Below are positions 18,614 through 27,512 of a DNA stretch of 47,251 bases, in pieces. The stretch's first letter is position 1; every line of letters starts with the position of its first letter. The notes beneath the pieces are model-generated. The model ran no database searches, was not told the DNA's origin, and saw only the letters and a list, made by a program, of their open reading frames with translations. The stretch covers positions 1 to 47,251 of the forward strand of contig JAHCAM010000020.1 in assembly GCA_019634895.1 (NCBI GenBank). The letters are read 5' to 3'. Source of the stretch: Steroidobacteraceae bacterium (GTDB lineage Bacteria > Pseudomonadota > Gammaproteobacteria > Steroidobacterales > Steroidobacteraceae). The position numbers and the translations under genes were made by a program.

Positions 18614-19402
18614 TCACCCGCCCGTGAACCGGGGCGCGCGTTTCTCCGCGAAGGCCGCGACGCCCTCCGCGTAGTCGGCCGTGTTCCCGAGCTCGCGCTG
18701 GAAATCGCGCTCGAGGTCGAGCTGCGCGTCCAGCGGCTGGCCCCATGCCCGCTGCAGCGCCTCGCGCGTGCGCAGCAGCGCGCGTGTCGGCCCGGCCGCC
18801 AGCTCCGCGGCCAGGCGATCGACCGCCGCCGGGAACTCGGCATCGTCCACGCAGCGCCAGATCAGGCCCCAGTCCGCCGCGGTCGCGGCGTCCAGGCGCC
18901 CGCCCAGCATGGCGAGCCCCGCCGCGCGGGCCTGGCCCGCGAGCCGCGGCAGGAACCAGGTCGCGCCCGAGTCCGGCACCAGGCCGATCCTCGAAAAGGC
19001 CTGGACGAATGACGCCGAGCGGGCGGCGACCACCAGGTCGCAGGCGAGCGCGAGGCTCGCGCCGGCGCCCGCAGCCACGCCGTTGACGGCCGCGACGGTC
19101 GGCACCGGCAGCGCGCGAAGCGCCAGCACCAGCGGCTTGTAGTTGCGCTCGATCGACTCGCCGAGATCCGCGCGGCCGCCGTCGGGCGATGGCTGCCGCT
19201 CGCCCAGGTCCTGCCCGGCGCAGAAGCCGCGTCCCGCGCCCGCCAGCACCAGCACGCGGGCGCCGTCGCGGACCGCGCGCGCGAGCGCGTCGCGCAGCTC
19301 CGCATGCATCGCGGCGTTGAAGGCGTTGAGCCGCTCCGGCCGGTTCAGCGTGAGGCGCGCGATGCCGGACGCCACGCCGTACTGGATCGTCGTGTAGTTC
19401 AT
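18614..19402 (-). CDS. paaG: 2-(1,2-epoxy-1,2-dihydrophenyl)acetyl-CoA isomerase PaaG
   Basis: This crotonase-fold enzyme isomerises the ring epoxide to oxepin-CoA. It has 262 residues, exactly the length of E. coli PaaG. Conserved parts are LNRPERLNAFNAAMHAEL, GRGFCAGQDLGERQ, AAVNGVAAGAGASLALACDLVVAA and FSRIGLVPDSGATWFLPRL, where the Asp of PDSG is the catalytic acid typical of PaaG rather than of simple hydratases. The start at ATG 19402 (MNYTTIQYG) is the family N-terminus; 37 more upstream codons in frame overlap paaE and are not real. It follows paaE by 13 bases. Confidence 0.93.
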   Translation of the reverse strand: MNYTTIQYGVASGIARLTLNRPERLNAFNAAMHAELRDALARAVRDGARVLVLAGAGRGFCAGQDLGERQPSPDGGRADLGESIERNYKPLVLALRALPVPTVAAVNGVAAGAGASLALACDLVVAARSASFVQAFSRIGLVPDSGATWFLPRLAGQARAAGLAMLGGRLDAATAADWGLIWRCVDDAEFPAAVDRLAAELAAGPTRALLRTREALQRAWGQPLDAQLDLERDFQRELGNTADYAEGVAAFAEKRAPRFTGG

Positions 19403-19415
19403 CGGGTTGCGCGGC

Positions 19416-20489
19416 TCACTCGTCGTAGCTGATCTCGAGCGCGGCGGAGGTGGGGCGCGCCTGGCAGCAGAGAATATAGCCTGCCTCCACTTCCCAATCC
19501 TCGAGCGCGACATTGTGCTCCATCGCCGCGCTGCCGGAGACGAGCCTGGCGCGGCAGGTCGAGCAGACGCCGGCGCGGCAGGAAAAAGGCAGGTCGAGGC
19601 CGGCGCGCTCGGCGGCCTCGAGAATCACCCCGGCGCCGCGGTCCATCGTGAAGCCCCTGCGGCGGCCGTCCATGACCACGGTGACGGAAACCCGGTCGGC
19701 CGCGGCCGCCGGCGCCGCCGCCACGGCCGCCGCAGGCTGCGCCCGCGCCGGCGCCCCGGAGGCGAAGTGCTCGACGTGCACGCGGCCGGTCGCCCCGAGA
19801 TCCGCGAGCGCCGACTGCAGCTCACCGGCCATCGTGCCCGGGCCGCAGATGAAGAACTCGTCCGTGCCGGGGACGTCGAGGTCCAGGCGCGCGAACTCGC
19901 GCAGCCGGGCGCCGTCGATGCGCCCGTTGAAAAGCGCCACGTCCTGCGGCTCGCGGCTCATGACGAAGCAGGCCGAGAAACGCGGCAGGAAACGGTTCTT
20001 CAGCGCCAGCACCTCGTCGAGCAGCATGGTGCGCGCGGCGCTGGTGTTGCCGTAGTAGAGCTGGAAGCGGCAATCCGTCTCGCGCTCCAGCAGCGAGGCC
20101 GCGATCGACAGCACAGGCGTGATGCCGCAGCCCGCGGCGAAGGCGGCACAGCGCCTCGCCCGCTGCGGTTCCGGGCGCGCCTGGAAGCTGCCGCCCGGCG
20201 GCATGGCCTCGAGTGTGTCGCCCGGCCTGGCGCGCGCGAGGTGCTGCGACATGCGCCCGCCCGGCAACACGCGGAATGCGATCGTCAGGGACGGCGCGCC
20301 CTCGGCACTCACGATCGAATAGGTGCGCCGCTCCTCCTGCCCGTCGAGCACGGCCCGCAGCGCGACATGCTGGCCGGCGCGGTGGCGGAACTGCGCCGCC
20401 AGCGCCGCCGGCACCGCGAAGGTGAGCGCGATGGCGTCGTCCGCGACCGGGCGGCGGTCGGTGACCGTGAGCGGATGGAACTTCAGCAC
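19416..20489 (-). CDS. paaE: Phenylacetyl-CoA epoxidase reductase subunit PaaE
   Basis: It passes electrons from NADPH to the diiron epoxidase PaaABC. The 357 residues (E. coli 356) comprise an N-terminal FNR-type reductase with RTYSI (FAD, 55-59) and [11 protein letters not shown] (nucleotide, ~118-128), and a C-terminal plant-type ferredoxin domain from ~265. The four [2Fe-2S] ligands are Cys304, Cys309, Cys312 and Cys342 ([10 protein letters not shown] and ILCCQ). An Ala/Pro-rich linker (about 247-264) joins the parts. The start is GTG 20489, one base after the paaD stop. It is the last of the five epoxidase genes in the usual order A-B-C-D-E. Confidence 0.96.
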   Translation of the reverse strand: MLKFHPLTVTDRRPVADDAIALTFAVPAALAAQFRHRAGQHVALRAVLDGQEERRTYSIVSAEGAPSLTIAFRVLPGGRMSQHLARARPGDTLEAMPPGGSFQARPEPQRARRCAAFAAGCGITPVLSIAASLLERETDCRFQLYYGNTSAARTMLLDEVLALKNRFLPRFSACFVMSREPQDVALFNGRIDGARLREFARLDLDVPGTDEFFICGPGTMAGELQSALADLGATGRVHVEHFASGAPARAQPAAAVAAAPAAAADRVSVTVVMDGRRRGFTMDRGAGVILEAAERAGLDLPFSCRAGVCSTCRARLVSGSAAMEHNVALEDWEVEAGYILCCQARPTSAALEISYDE

Positions 20490-20490
20490 G

Positions 20491-21009
20491 TCAGATGCAC
20501 TTGAAGTAGTCGAAGGGCTCGAGGCAGGACTCGCAGCGATACAGCGCCTTGCAGGGGGTCGAGCCGAACTCGCTGGTCTTCGTCGTCCGCCGCGATCCGC
20601 AGCGCGGGCAGGCGATCTCCGGATCCGCCCGCAGCAGCGCGCGCGGGCTGCCGACGGCTGCCGCCGGCGGCGCGATGCCGAACTCGACGAGCTTGCGCCG
20701 GCCCTCGGCGCTGATCCAGTCGCTGGTCCAGGGCGGCGACAGCACGTCCACCGCCGCCACGCGCAGGCCGGCGGCGGAGAGCGCGCGCTCGATGTCCGCC
20801 TTGATCACCGGCGTCGCCGGGCAGCCGGAATAGGTCGGCGCCACGCCGACCTCGATGGTGCCGTCGGGCCGCCGGTGGAGGTGGCGGATCACGCCGAGGT
20901 CGAGCACCGACAGCACCGGGATCTCGGGATCCGGCACCTGCGCGAGCAGGCTGGTGATGCGCGCCCGGACGTCGGCGGGCAGCGCCCCGGTTGCGGCGGT
21001 CGCCGTCAT
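20491..21009 (-). CDS. paaD: Phenylacetyl-CoA epoxidase assembly subunit PaaD
   Basis: PaaD is needed for epoxidase activity and is thought to help Fe-S or diiron assembly rather than catalysis. The 172 residues start with a MIP18/DUF59-type domain ([18 protein letters not shown], then [19 protein letters not shown], and [12 protein letters not shown]). A C-terminal Cys-rich ribbon follows, [20 protein letters not shown] and [14 protein letters not shown], which could bind zinc or iron. It begins 7 bases after paaC and ends 1 base before paaE. Confidence 0.95.
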   Translation of the reverse strand: MTATAATGALPADVRARITSLLAQVPDPEIPVLSVLDLGVIRHLHRRPDGTIEVGVAPTYSGCPATPVIKADIERALSAAGLRVAAVDVLSPPWTSDWISAEGRRKLVEFGIAPPAAAVGSPRALLRADPEIACPRCGSRRTTKTSEFGSTPCKALYRCESCLEPFDYFKCI

Positions 21010-21016
21010 CGCCTGC

Positions 21017-21766
21017 TCACCAGTTCGCGCCGGGATGGGCGCGGTGCAGCGACTGCATCTCGGCCAGCAGGTAGCCGAGGTGCTCGCCGTGGCGGCCCTG
21101 CTTGCCGTACCAGACGAAGTGCGCGCGCGCAGGCGGCGCCAGCGTCGCCTGCGCCAGCACCTCGTCCACGCGCTGCGTCCAGCCGGACTCGAGCGTGCCC
21201 GGCTCGGGCCCGATGCCGGCGCGTGCCGCCTCGCGGTCCACGTCGTCGGTCGCGAACAGCTCGTTGACGAAGGGCCACAGCCGCTCGAGCGCCTGCTGCG
21301 TGCGCCGGCGGCTCTCCTCCGTGCCGTCGCCCAGGCGGATCAGCCAGCCGCCGCTGTAGCGCAGGTGGTAGCGGGTCTCCTTGAGCGCCTTCGCCGCGAT
21401 CGCCGCAAGGCGCGCGTCGGCGGACTGCTGCATCGCCTCGTACATCCCCAGCTGCCAGGCGTCGAACAGGAACTGGCGCGCGATGGTCTGGCCGAAGTCG
21501 CCGTTCGGCTGCTCGACCAGGGTCAGGTTGAAGTACTCGGACTCGCCGCGCAGGTACGCGAGCTGATCCTCGCCGCGGCCCCTGCCCTCGAGCTCGCCCG
21601 CGTGCGCCAGCAGCAGCCGCGCCTGGCCCAGCAGGTCGAGCGAGACGTTCGCCAGGCCGAGGTCCTCCTCGAGCGCCGGCGCGTGGCCGACCCATTCGCC
21701 GAGGCGCTGCGCGAGCACCAGGCTCGAGTCGGCGAGGCGCAGCACGTAGCGCAGCTGCGGCGTCAC
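21017..21766 (-). CDS. paaC: Phenylacetyl-CoA epoxidase structural subunit PaaC
   Basis: PaaC forms the heterodimeric PaaAC core with the catalytic subunit PaaA; it has the ferritin-like fold but not the complete diiron site. The 249 residues compare with 248 in E. coli. Recognisable parts are DLGLANVSLDLLGQARLL, YNLTL-like SEYFNLTLVEQPNGDF and KETRYHLRYSGGWLIRLGDGTEES. GTG 21766 overlaps the paaB stop (GTGA), so translation is coupled. Confidence 0.95.
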   Translation of the reverse strand: MTPQLRYVLRLADSSLVLAQRLGEWVGHAPALEEDLGLANVSLDLLGQARLLLAHAGELEGRGRGEDQLAYLRGESEYFNLTLVEQPNGDFGQTIARQFLFDAWQLGMYEAMQQSADARLAAIAAKALKETRYHLRYSGGWLIRLGDGTEESRRRTQQALERLWPFVNELFATDDVDREAARAGIGPEPGTLESGWTQRVDEVLAQATLAPPARAHFVWYGKQGRHGEHLGYLLAEMQSLHRAHPGANW

Positions 21767-22056
21767 AGCGTCTTCACCTCGTCCGGTATGTCGTAGAAGG
21801 TCGGATGACGGTACACCTTGTCGCGCGCCGGCTCGAACAGCGAATCGGCGTCGGCCGGGTCCGAGGCGACGATGTCGGCGGAACGCACGGCCCAGATGCT
21901 GACGCCTTCCTGGCGGCGGGTGTACAGGTCGCGCGCGTGCTCGATCGCCATGCGCGCGTCGGTCGCGTGCAGGCTGCCGACGTGCTTGTGGTCGAGGCCC
22001 GACTTCGCGCGGATGAAGATCTCGTAGAGCGGCCAGTCGCTGCGTTCGTCGCTCAT
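21763..22056 (-). CDS. paaB: Phenylacetyl-CoA epoxidase subunit PaaB
   Basis: This small bridging subunit of the PaaABC(E) complex has 97 residues (E. coli 95). It is recognised by [24 protein letters not shown] near the N-terminus, followed by [19 protein letters not shown], and by the C-terminus [19 protein letters not shown] 22056 overlaps the paaA stop (ATGA). Confidence 0.96.
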   Translation of the reverse strand: MSDERSDWPLYEIFIRAKSGLDHKHVGSLHATDARMAIEHARDLYTRRQEGVSIWAVRSADIVASDPADADSLFEPARDKVYRHPTFYDIPDEVKTL

Positions 22057-23057
22057 GCTGCCTCCGTCGCCGCTGCGCGCGCGGCCTGCTTCGCCGCCCA
22101 GGCTGCGGCCGCCTCGCGCACCCAGCGCCCCTCTTCGTGCGCGCGGCGGCGCGCGTCGAGGCGCTCGCGGTTGCAGGGCCCATGGCCCTTCAGCACCTGC
22201 TCGAACTCGTTCCAGTCGATCGCGCCGAAGCGGTAGTGCTGGGCGGCGTCGTCCCAGCGCAGTTCCGGGTCCGGGACCTTCAGGCCCAGGAAGTCCGCCT
22301 GCGGCACGGTGAAGTCGACGAATTTCTGCCGCAGCTCGTCGTTGGAGAAGCGCTTGATCTTCCAGCGCATGGACTGCGCGCCGTGCTTCGACTCGGCGTC
22401 CGAGGGGCCGAACATCATCAGCGACGGCCACCACCAGCGGTCGAGCGCGGACTGCGCCATGTCGCGCTGCGCCGCCGTGCCGCGCGACAGCCGCAGCATG
22501 ATCTCGTAGCCCTGGCGCTGGTGGAAGCTCTCTTCCTTGCAGATGCGCACCATCGCGCGCGCATACGGCCCGTAGGAACAGCGGCACAGCGGGATCTGGT
22601 TCATGATCGCCGCGCCGTCCACCAGCCAGCCGATCGCCCCCACGTCCGCCCAGGTCGGCGTCGGGTAGTTGAAGATGCTCGAATACTTGGCCTTGCCCTC
22701 GAGCAGCTGGTCCACCAGTTCCGCGCGCGACACGCCGAGCGTCTCCGCGGCGCTGTAGAGGTAGGCGCCGTGGCCGCCCTCGTCCTGGACCTTCGCGATC
22801 AGGATCGCCTTGCGCAGCAGCGACGGCGCGCGCGTGATCCAGTTGCCCTCCGGCAGCATGCCGACGATCTCGGAGTGGGCGTGCTGGGAAATCTGGCGCA
22901 CCAGCGTGCGCCGGTAGGCCTCCGGCATCCAGTCCTTGGGCTCGATCTTGTCCTCGGCGTCCACGCGCGCCTGGAAGGACCGCTCGAGCGCGCCCGCGTC
23001 CTGCGCAGGATCGCGCAGGCAGTCCTTGCCGAGGGAATCGAGGCCTTGCGTGTACAT
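22053..23057 (-). CDS. paaA: Phenylacetyl-CoA epoxidase catalytic subunit PaaA
   Basis: This diiron subunit inserts one oxygen atom into the ring of phenylacetyl-CoA to give the 1,2-epoxide. The 334 residues include the two helix-pair motifs carrying iron ligands: [20 protein letters not shown] and [15 protein letters not shown]. The C-terminal [20 protein letters not shown] is highly typical of PaaA. ATG 23057 is preceded by GGCAGGAG; longer in-frame starts lie upstream but are not family-like. It lies 79 bases after the E2 gene on the same strand, in a spacer with an inverted repeat, and opens the paaABCDE block. Confidence 0.96.
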   Translation of the reverse strand: MYTQGLDSLGKDCLRDPAQDAGALERSFQARVDAEDKIEPKDWMPEAYRRTLVRQISQHAHSEIVGMLPEGNWITRAPSLLRKAILIAKVQDEGGHGAYLYSAAETLGVSRAELVDQLLEGKAKYSSIFNYPTPTWADVGAIGWLVDGAAIMNQIPLCRCSYGPYARAMVRICKEESFHQRQGYEIMLRLSRGTAAQRDMAQSALDRWWWPSLMMFGPSDAESKHGAQSMRWKIKRFSNDELRQKFVDFTVPQADFLGLKVPDPELRWDDAAQHYRFGAIDWNEFEQVLKGHGPCNRERLDARRRAHEEGRWVREAAAAWAAKQAARAAATEAA

Positions 23058-23077
23058 GCCGCACTCCTGCCGGCCCT

Positions 23078-23130
23078 GGGCGCCGGTCGCCAACACCTTC
23101 TTATTATCGCACCGGCGGACCCCGGCGCCC
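23078..23130 (-). promoter_or_regulatory. Inverted repeat in the E2-paaA spacer, possible internal promoter or processing site
   Basis: GGGCGCCGG (23078-23086) is the perfect reverse complement of 23122-23130, enclosing 35 bases that hold the only A/T-rich run of the spacer; on the minus strand this reads GATAATAAG, a fair -10 candidate. No good -35 is visible. It could allow paaA onward to be expressed apart from the E1-E2 genes. Confidence 0.35.
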
Positions 23131-23136
23131 CTACCG

Positions 23137-24312
23137 TCAGCTCCAGCTCTCCAGGCGCCTCACCAGGGTCTCCATGAACCGGTTTGCCTGATGGCCGTCC
23201 AGCACGCGGTGGTCGATCGTGAGCGTCACGTAGCAGCACGGGCGGATCGCGATCTCGTCGCGGCCGTCCCTGCCGACGACGACGGCGCGCTTCTCCAGCT
23301 TGCCGACCCCCAGGATCGCCGACTGGGGCTGGTTGATGACGATCGGCGCGGCCAGCAGGCTGCCGCTGACCCCGTGGTTCGAGATCGTGAAGGTGCCGCC
23401 CTGGAGGTCCGCCGGCGTCAGGCGATCGGCCCGCGCGCGGCCGGTGAGTTCGGCGAGCGCGGCGGCGATGCCCGCCAGGTCGAGGCGTGCGACGTCTCGG
23501 ATCACCGGAACCACGAGCCCGCGGCCTTCCACGGCGGTCCCGACGCCGATGTCGATGCGTTCCGGGATCAGGATCGCGTCCTCGGTCCAGCGGCCGTTCG
23601 CCTCAGGCACCGCCCGCAGCGCATCCACGCAGGCCGCGACGAAGTAAGCCGTCAGCGTCAGCGGCGTGCCGCTTTGCTCGAACGTGCCCCGCTGCGCGGC
23701 CCGATGCGCCAGCACGGCGCCCATGTCGGCCTGGAACACGGTGGTGACGTGCGGCGCGGTGTGCAGCAGGCTCTGCACCATGTGCTCGGCGATGCGCCGG
23801 CGCATGGTCGTGTGCGGCACGCGCCGGGTGCCTTCCTCGGCCGGCGGCGGCGGCATCGCGCCGCGTTTGGCCGCTGCCAGGACGTCGTCCACGGTGATGC
23901 GGCCGCCCTCGCCGCTGCCGCGGACGGCGCCGGGGGCAAGCCCATGCTCGGCGAGCAGGCGCCGCACGGCCGGGCTGATGCGCATTTCCGCGCCCGCTGC
24001 GACCGGCGTCGCCGTGGCGCGCCCGCCGGCTGCGGGCACGGCCGCGAGCGGTGGCGCGGCCGCCGCCAAGGTCGCCGGCGCCAGCCGGCCCAGCAGCGAT
24101 CCCGGCGCGACCTCGGTTCCCTCCGCCGCCGCGATCTCGGCCAGCACGCCGTCCGCGGGCGCCGGCACCTCGATCGTCACCTTGTCGGTTTCGATCTCGA
24201 CCAGCGGCTCGTGGCGCGCAACCGGCTCGCCGACCCCCTTGAGCCAGCGCAGCACCTGCGAACGGGACCCCTCGGCCTGGTCCTCCGGCAGCAGCACGTC
24301 GATGGTGGCCAT
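23137..24312 (-). CDS. Dihydrolipoyl acyltransferase, E2 of a 2-oxoacid dehydrogenase complex
   Basis: E2 takes the acyl group from E1 onto its lipoyl arm and transfers it to CoA. The 391 residues show a lipoyl domain (about 1-80) with the modified Lys44 in [10 protein letters not shown], an Ala/Pro-rich linker, a peripheral-subunit-binding domain (about 111-147, [15 protein letters not shown]...GRITVDDVL) and the catalytic domain with His368 and Asp372 in TIDHRVLDG near the C-terminus. It starts 3 bases after the E1 stop. The sequence resembles branched-chain-type E2s. With the downstream paa genes, the acyl product may be phenylacetyl-CoA; this is inference. No E3 gene is in the window. Confidence 0.92.
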   Translation of the reverse strand: MATIDVLLPEDQAEGSRSQVLRWLKGVGEPVARHEPLVEIETDKVTIEVPAPADGVLAEIAAAEGTEVAPGSLLGRLAPATLAAAAPPLAAVPAAGGRATATPVAAGAEMRISPAVRRLLAEHGLAPGAVRGSGEGGRITVDDVLAAAKRGAMPPPPAEEGTRRVPHTTMRRRIAEHMVQSLLHTAPHVTTVFQADMGAVLAHRAAQRGTFEQSGTPLTLTAYFVAACVDALRAVPEANGRWTEDAILIPERIDIGVGTAVEGRGLVVPVIRDVARLDLAGIAAALAELTGRARADRLTPADLQGGTFTISNHGVSGSLLAAPIVINQPQSAILGVGKLEKRAVVVGRDGRDEIAIRPCCYVTLTIDHRVLDGHQANRFMETLVRRLESWS

Positions 24313-24315
24313 GGC

Positions 24316-26415
24316 TCAGATGCTCGCGACGCGCCGCATCGCGGCGACGATGCCGGCGACCGACGGCACGACGGTGTCCAGCAGTTCGGGGTTGTGCGGG
24401 CTGGGAACGTCCGGCATGGCGAGCCGTTCGACCGGCGCGTCGAGGCTGAAGAAGCAGCGCTCGGCGAGCTGGGCCGCGATCTCCGCGCCGAAGCCGGCGG
24501 TCAGGTTGTCCTCGTGGACGATTAGGCAGCGGCGCGTGCGCCCGACCGAGGCCGTCACCGCCTCGCGGTCCCAGGGCGACAGCGTGCGCAGGTCGATGAG
24601 CTCGACGTCGATGCCGGACCCTGCGGCTGCCTGCTCGCAGCGCTCCACCATCGCGCCCCAGGTGACGACCGTGAGCTCGGCGCCGCTTCGCACCGTGCGC
24701 GCGACGCCGAACGGCAGCACGAAGTCGTCGCCGGGCCAGGGCCGGCGCGCCGCCGCACCATCGATCAGCGAGCGGTGCTCGAAGAAGATGACGGGATCGT
24801 TGCCACGCAGCGCATGGCGCAGCAGCCCGACGGCGTCCTCGGCGTTCGAGGGCATCGCGAGCCGCCAGCCCGTGGCGTGCAGGAACTCGACCTCGTTGCA
24901 CTGGCTGTGCCAGGGGTCGCCGCACTTGAAGAAGCCGCCGGGCATGCGCACCACGATGGGCGCGGCGAAGCGGTTGGCGGTGCGCCAGCGCATCGTGCCG
25001 CAGTCGTGCAGCTGCTCGGCCGCGGGCTCGGCGTACTTGCGGAACTGGATCTCGGGCACCGGCAGCAGGCCCGCGAGCGCCATGCCGACCGCGCGGCCGA
25101 TGATGCCTTCCTCGGACAGGCTGGTGTCGAACACGCGCTCGTCGCCGAAGCGCTCCTGCAGTCCGAGCGTCGCCGCGTGCACGCCGCCCTTGCGGCCGAC
25201 GTCCTCGCCGAACACCAGCATGCGCGGGTTCAGCTCGAGCTCGCGCTCGAGCGTGCGGCGGATCGCGCTCACCATGTTGATGCGCGGGCCGTCCGGCTGC
25301 GCGCGGTCCGAGCCCGCGGGCGGCGTGAAGCCTTCCGCCAGCAGGCCGCCCTGCTGCTGCAGGTCGATTGCGCCGTCCGGCCGGCGTTCGCTGAAGGTCC
25401 AGGCGGTGACCGGCGCCGGCCAGGCCACCGGCCGCGCCTCGATGCGCGCCAGCGCGGCCGCGACCGACCGTTCCGCACCGGCCGCGATGGCCGACCATTC
25501 GGATTCGGCGAGCACGCCCGGGACCAGCATCCGGCGCAGCGCCAGCACGGGATCGCGCGCCTGCTCGGCGGCAATCTCCTCGGCGCTCTTGTACGCCTGG
25601 GTGTCCTGCCCGGAATGGCCGGAGAGGCGCGGCACGGTCAGGCGCAGGAATGCCGGCCCCTCGCCGCAGCGGACATGCGCCACGGCCTCGGCGATCAGCG
25701 CCGCGGCGGCCTCGGGATCGGCGCCGTCGCCCGACAGCACCCGCAGGTTGCGGAAGGATGCGAGGTTCGCCGCGATGTCGCCGCCCGGAGTCTGGCGGTG
25801 CGACGGCACCGAGATGCCGTAGCCGTTGTCCTCGATGAAATAGAGCAGCGGCAGGCGCCCGGTGGTCGCGATATTGAGCGAAGCCCAGAAACCGTTGGTC
25901 GCGGTCGAGGCGTCGCCGCCGTGCGCGACGGCGATGCAGCCGGACGCGGTACCGTCGCCGAGCACGCGCTCACGGTATACGAGCGCCTGCGCCCAGCCGG
26001 TCGCCGGCGTGTACTGCGTGCCGACGCCGCCGCAGGCGGGCAGCAGGCAGGGCCCGGATCGATTCGGCAGGTTGATCACGACGCCGATGTCGCGGCCGGC
26101 GGACATGCCTTCGGCGCGCATCATGGTCGAGGCGAGCGCCTGCTCGACGGGCAGTCCAAGCGCAAGCGCGAGCGGACGCGAACGGTAGTAGGGCGCGACG
26201 GCATCGCGCACGCCGGTGAGCTGCTGGCCGAGCAAGGCCTGGGTGACGTCGTGGCCGCGCGCCGAGAACTGGTAGAGCACCTTGCGCTCGGGAACGAGGC
26301 GCGTTTCCTCGAGGCGGTCCAGCGCGCGCGATACCAGGGTCGTTTCCAGCACGTGACGCCAGTCGACCGTGGTCGTGACCTGCGGCTGCGGCATGCGTCT
26401 CGCGCTCGTCGCCAT
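24316..26415 (-). CDS. Fused alpha-beta E1 of a 2-oxoacid dehydrogenase (branched-chain/aryl type)
   Basis: This thiamin-diphosphate enzyme decarboxylates a 2-oxoacid and acylates the E2 lipoyl arm. The 699 residues join both E1 subunits in one chain. The alpha part (about 1-345) has the ThDP motif HGGDASTATNGFW...FIEDNGYGIS (165-202), and the beta part (about 375-699) has MLVFGEDVGRKGGV, FDTSLSEEGIIGRAVGMAL and RMPGGFFKCGDPWHSQCNEV. Branched-chain E1s are usually two genes; fused forms occur. ATG 26415 follows a G-rich stretch. It is the first gene of the long minus-strand cluster and is divergent from an Lrp/AsnC regulator, as bkdR is from bkd operons. Candidate substrates are phenylpyruvate or branched-chain 2-oxoacids. 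Confidence 0.9.
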   Translation of the reverse strand: MATSARRMPQPQVTTTVDWRHVLETTLVSRALDRLEETRLVPERKVLYQFSARGHDVTQALLGQQLTGVRDAVAPYYRSRPLALALGLPVEQALASTMMRAEGMSAGRDIGVVINLPNRSGPCLLPACGGVGTQYTPATGWAQALVYRERVLGDGTASGCIAVAHGGDASTATNGFWASLNIATTGRLPLLYFIEDNGYGISVPSHRQTPGGDIAANLASFRNLRVLSGDGADPEAAAALIAEAVAHVRCGEGPAFLRLTVPRLSGHSGQDTQAYKSAEEIAAEQARDPVLALRRMLVPGVLAESEWSAIAAGAERSVAAALARIEARPVAWPAPVTAWTFSERRPDGAIDLQQQGGLLAEGFTPPAGSDRAQPDGPRINMVSAIRRTLERELELNPRMLVFGEDVGRKGGVHAATLGLQERFGDERVFDTSLSEEGIIGRAVGMALAGLLPVPEIQFRKYAEPAAEQLHDCGTMRWRTANRFAAPIVVRMPGGFFKCGDPWHSQCNEVEFLHATGWRLAMPSNAEDAVGLLRHALRGNDPVIFFEHRSLIDGAAARRPWPGDDFVLPFGVARTVRSGAELTVVTWGAMVERCEQAAAGSGIDVELIDLRTLSPWDREAVTASVGRTRRCLIVHEDNLTAGFGAEIAAQLAERCFFSLDAPVERLAMPDVPSPHNPELLDTVVPSVAGIVAAMRRVASI

Positions 26416-26554
26416 GGTCAGTCCCCCGGTGGCCGCCCGCGGCCCGCCGCCATCCTAGCCGGAGCTTTTGGGTGTTTTTAGCTAATTTCCCGTCAGAAAA
26501 GATCCAGAATAGTGATAACCTCCAACTTACACGAAAGCAGGGACGTTATCCGCC
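26416..26554. promoter_or_regulatory. Divergent control region between E1 and the Lrp-type regulator
   Basis: These 139 bases are strikingly A/T-rich for this genome between about 26466 and 26550, with T runs, AGAAAAGATC and AGAATAGTGATAAC. Lrp-family proteins favour A/T-rich, imperfectly palindromic DNA next to their own genes, so this is the likely operator and promoter region for both directions. I cannot fix single hexamers with confidence. Confidence 0.5.
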
Positions 26555-27037
26555 ATGGCCACCCTGGACCGCACCGATGTCCGCATTCTCGAGCTGCTGC
26601 AGCGCGACGGGCGCCTCAGCCACGTCGATCTCGCCGAACGCGTCGGACTCTCGCCGACGCCCTGCACGCGGCGCGTGCGGCGCCTCGAAAAGCAGGGAAT
26701 CATCCGCGGCTACGCCGCGATCCTCGACCCGAAGCGCGTCGGCCAGAACGTGCTGGCCTACGTGCAGATCAAGCTCGAACGGCACACGGACGACGTGGTC
26801 GAGCGATTCCGGCGGATGCTCGAAGAACGGCCCGAGGTGGTCTCCGCTCATGCCATGACCGGCGAGATGGACTTCCTGCTCGCGGTCGTGGTGCCCGACC
26901 TCGATGCCCTCGGGCATTTGACGCTGCACCAGCTGCTCAAGCTGCCCGGCGTGCGAGACGTGCGCTCGAGCCTCGTGCTCGAGACCCTGAAGACCGTGCC
27001 GCAACTGCCCCTGGACGCCGCCGGCGGCCGGCACTGA
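26555..27037 (+). CDS. Lrp/AsnC family transcriptional regulator (BkdR-like position)
   Basis: The 160-residue DNA-binding regulator has an N-terminal winged helix-turn-helix (about 1-60: LDRTDVRILELLQRDGRLSHVDLAERVGLSPTPCTRRVRRLEKQG) and a C-terminal RAM ligand-binding domain (about 65-150: AYVQIKLERHT, VVSAHAMTGEMDFLLAVVVPDLDAL, GVRDVRSSLVLETLK). Such proteins sense amino acids and form octamers. The divergent position from the 2-oxoacid dehydrogenase mirrors BkdR, which activates branched-chain oxoacid dehydrogenase genes in pseudomonads. Here it probably controls E1-E2 and, through them, the paa genes; its ligand could be phenylalanine or a branched-chain amino acid (inference). Confidence 0.93.
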   Translation: MATLDRTDVRILELLQRDGRLSHVDLAERVGLSPTPCTRRVRRLEKQGIIRGYAAILDPKRVGQNVLAYVQIKLERHTDDVVERFRRMLEERPEVVSAHAMTGEMDFLLAVVVPDLDALGHLTLHQLLKLPGVRDVRSSLVLETLKTVPQLPLDAAGGRH

Positions 27038-27139
27038 GGCCCGTCCGCCGGGCCGGCTGCGCTAGAATCCCCCGGCCCCGCGAACCCAGCCGCGCGGGCA
27101 CGGTCACAGGCAGTACCACGCCTCCGGGAGGCACGCGAC

Positions 27140-27499
27140 ATGACACGCACGACGATCGCCCTGATTGCCCTGCTGGCGGCGGGGACCGCGCAGGCGGCCT
27201 GCATCTACCCGCGGCCGCCGGAGCGCGTGCCGGACGGCAGGACCGCGAGCTACGAGGAGATGGTGGCAGCGCAGAAGGCGGTCAAGCAGTTCAACGACGA
27301 CGTCAACTCCTACAACGCCTGCCTCGACATGGAAGTCACCGCGCTCGAGAAGAGCGGGATGTACGACGACAACCGCATTTCGGAATTCCGCGCCATCCAG
27401 GCCAAGAAGAACAACGCGGCCGTGGACGAGGTGCAGGCGATCGCCGACCGCTTCAACGAGCAGCTGCGCATCTTCAAGGCCCGCGACAAGCAGAACTGA
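27140..27499 (+). CDS. Small exported hypothetical protein
   Basis: This 119-residue protein has a signal peptide of about 19 residues (MTRTTIALIALLAAGTAQA). The mature part begins ACIYPRPPERVPDG and is then largely charged and helical, with a possible coiled coil from about 40 to 115 (EEMVAAQKAVKQFNDDVNSYNACLD onward). The two cysteines, one just after the cleavage site and one in NACLD, could pair in the periplasm. I know no function. A TAGAAT at 27063-27068 upstream could serve as -10. It ends 13 bases before moeA, so it may be co-transcribed with the molybdenum cofactor operon. Confidence 0.75.
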   Translation: MTRTTIALIALLAAGTAQAACIYPRPPERVPDGRTASYEEMVAAQKAVKQFNDDVNSYNACLDMEVTALEKSGMYDDNRISEFRAIQAKKNNAAVDEVQAIADRFNEQLRIFKARDKQN

Positions 27500-27512
27500 G
27501 GGCCAGCCGCCC

